In this document: piece by piece, positions 41,765 through 41,787 of the stretch | Numbering within the stretch: the first letter of the stretch is position 1 | Layout of the letters: the number at the start of each line of letters is the position of its first letter | NCBI GenBank assembly: GCA_902619375.1 | Contig: CACNEB010000009.1 | Coordinates: 1-41,787, forward strand | Length of the DNA: 41,787 nt | Origin: an uncultured Alphaproteobacteria bacterium | Lineage (GTDB): Bacteria > Pseudomonadota > Alphaproteobacteria > HIMB59 | Direction of reading: 5' to 3' | Notes under the pieces: generated by a model | Database searches by the model: none | Seen by the model: only the letters and a program-made list of their open reading frames with translations | What the model was told of the DNA's origin: nothing | Program-made: the position numbers and the translations under genes

Positions 41765-41787
41765 TTATGTTTTATTATTTTAAATTA

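Noticed and set aside
1-41787. CRISPR arrays, insertion sequences, prophage or defence genes
   Set aside because: No regularly spaced repeats, transposase, integrase, nuclease or toxin-antitoxin frames were seen on either strand.

Overview
The window is very AT-rich (roughly 70% A+T by eye), densely packed and free of transposases, integrases, CRISPR arrays and rRNA genes. Most gene joints are ATGA, TTGA or TAATG overlaps, and several convergent neighbours overlap at their 3' ends. The order mnmE-mnmG-rsmG-parA-parB-holA on one side and rho / maf-aroE-coaE-dnaQ on the other is the classic origin-proximal arrangement of Alphaproteobacteria. Low GC, compaction and reduced proteins point to a streamlined marine alphaproteobacterium of the Pelagibacterales or HIMB59/AEGEAN-169 kind. 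The lineage is an inference from style and synteny, not from a search.

Left part (1-15.9 kb): the 3' end of rsmB, then rpe, purH, a small unknown gene, an orphan HAD phosphatase and a LysE-type exporter, followed by a convergent methyltransferase. Next is an unusual locus (about 4.68-5.71 kb). An intact tRNA-Gly(GCC) and a decayed copy of its 3' half form a 42-bp direct repeat around a single secreted-protein gene, which is itself framed by a 27-bp inverted repeat. After this come cnoX-like thioredoxin-TPR, a LON-domain protein, a UbiH-family hydroxylase, ftsK, a winged-helix-like protein, a LolA-like protein, yggS, a divergent sulfotransferase-like protein, a TPR-sulfotransferase, and a strongly expressed acidic porin with palindromes upstream and a textbook terminator downstream.

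Origin-side part (15.9-33 kb): a DUF3576-type lipoprotein, leuS, lptE and a very short holA run rightward into the leftward mnmE-mnmG-rsmG-parA-parB operon. A perfect parS site (TGTTCCACGTGAAACA) overlaps the mnmG start. Between mnmE and rho sits a two-gene rightward insertion (glycerophosphodiesterase and a secreted calcium-loop FG-GAP/VCBS-like protein). The 234-bp gap between divergent rho and maf has AT-rich tracts and three TTATCAACA-like boxes in one orientation. It is the best candidate for the replication origin, about 5.3 kb from parS. Rightward from it run maf, aroE, coaE, dnaQ, a Tim44-domain gene and smr.

Right part (33-41.8 kb): leftward hslV-hslU; the histidine cluster hisB-hisH-hisA-hisF with a HIT-family hydrolase; then an envelope group (BON lipoprotein, rsmI, LpoA-like lipoprotein) and rdgB-rph.

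Most genes are housekeeping: nucleotide and amino-acid synthesis, tRNA modification, chromosome segregation, protein quality control and cell envelope. The accessory or unexplained items are the tRNA-Gly cassette, the orphan HAD protein and its unknown neighbour, the sulfotransferase pair, the porin control region and the mnmE-rho insertion.
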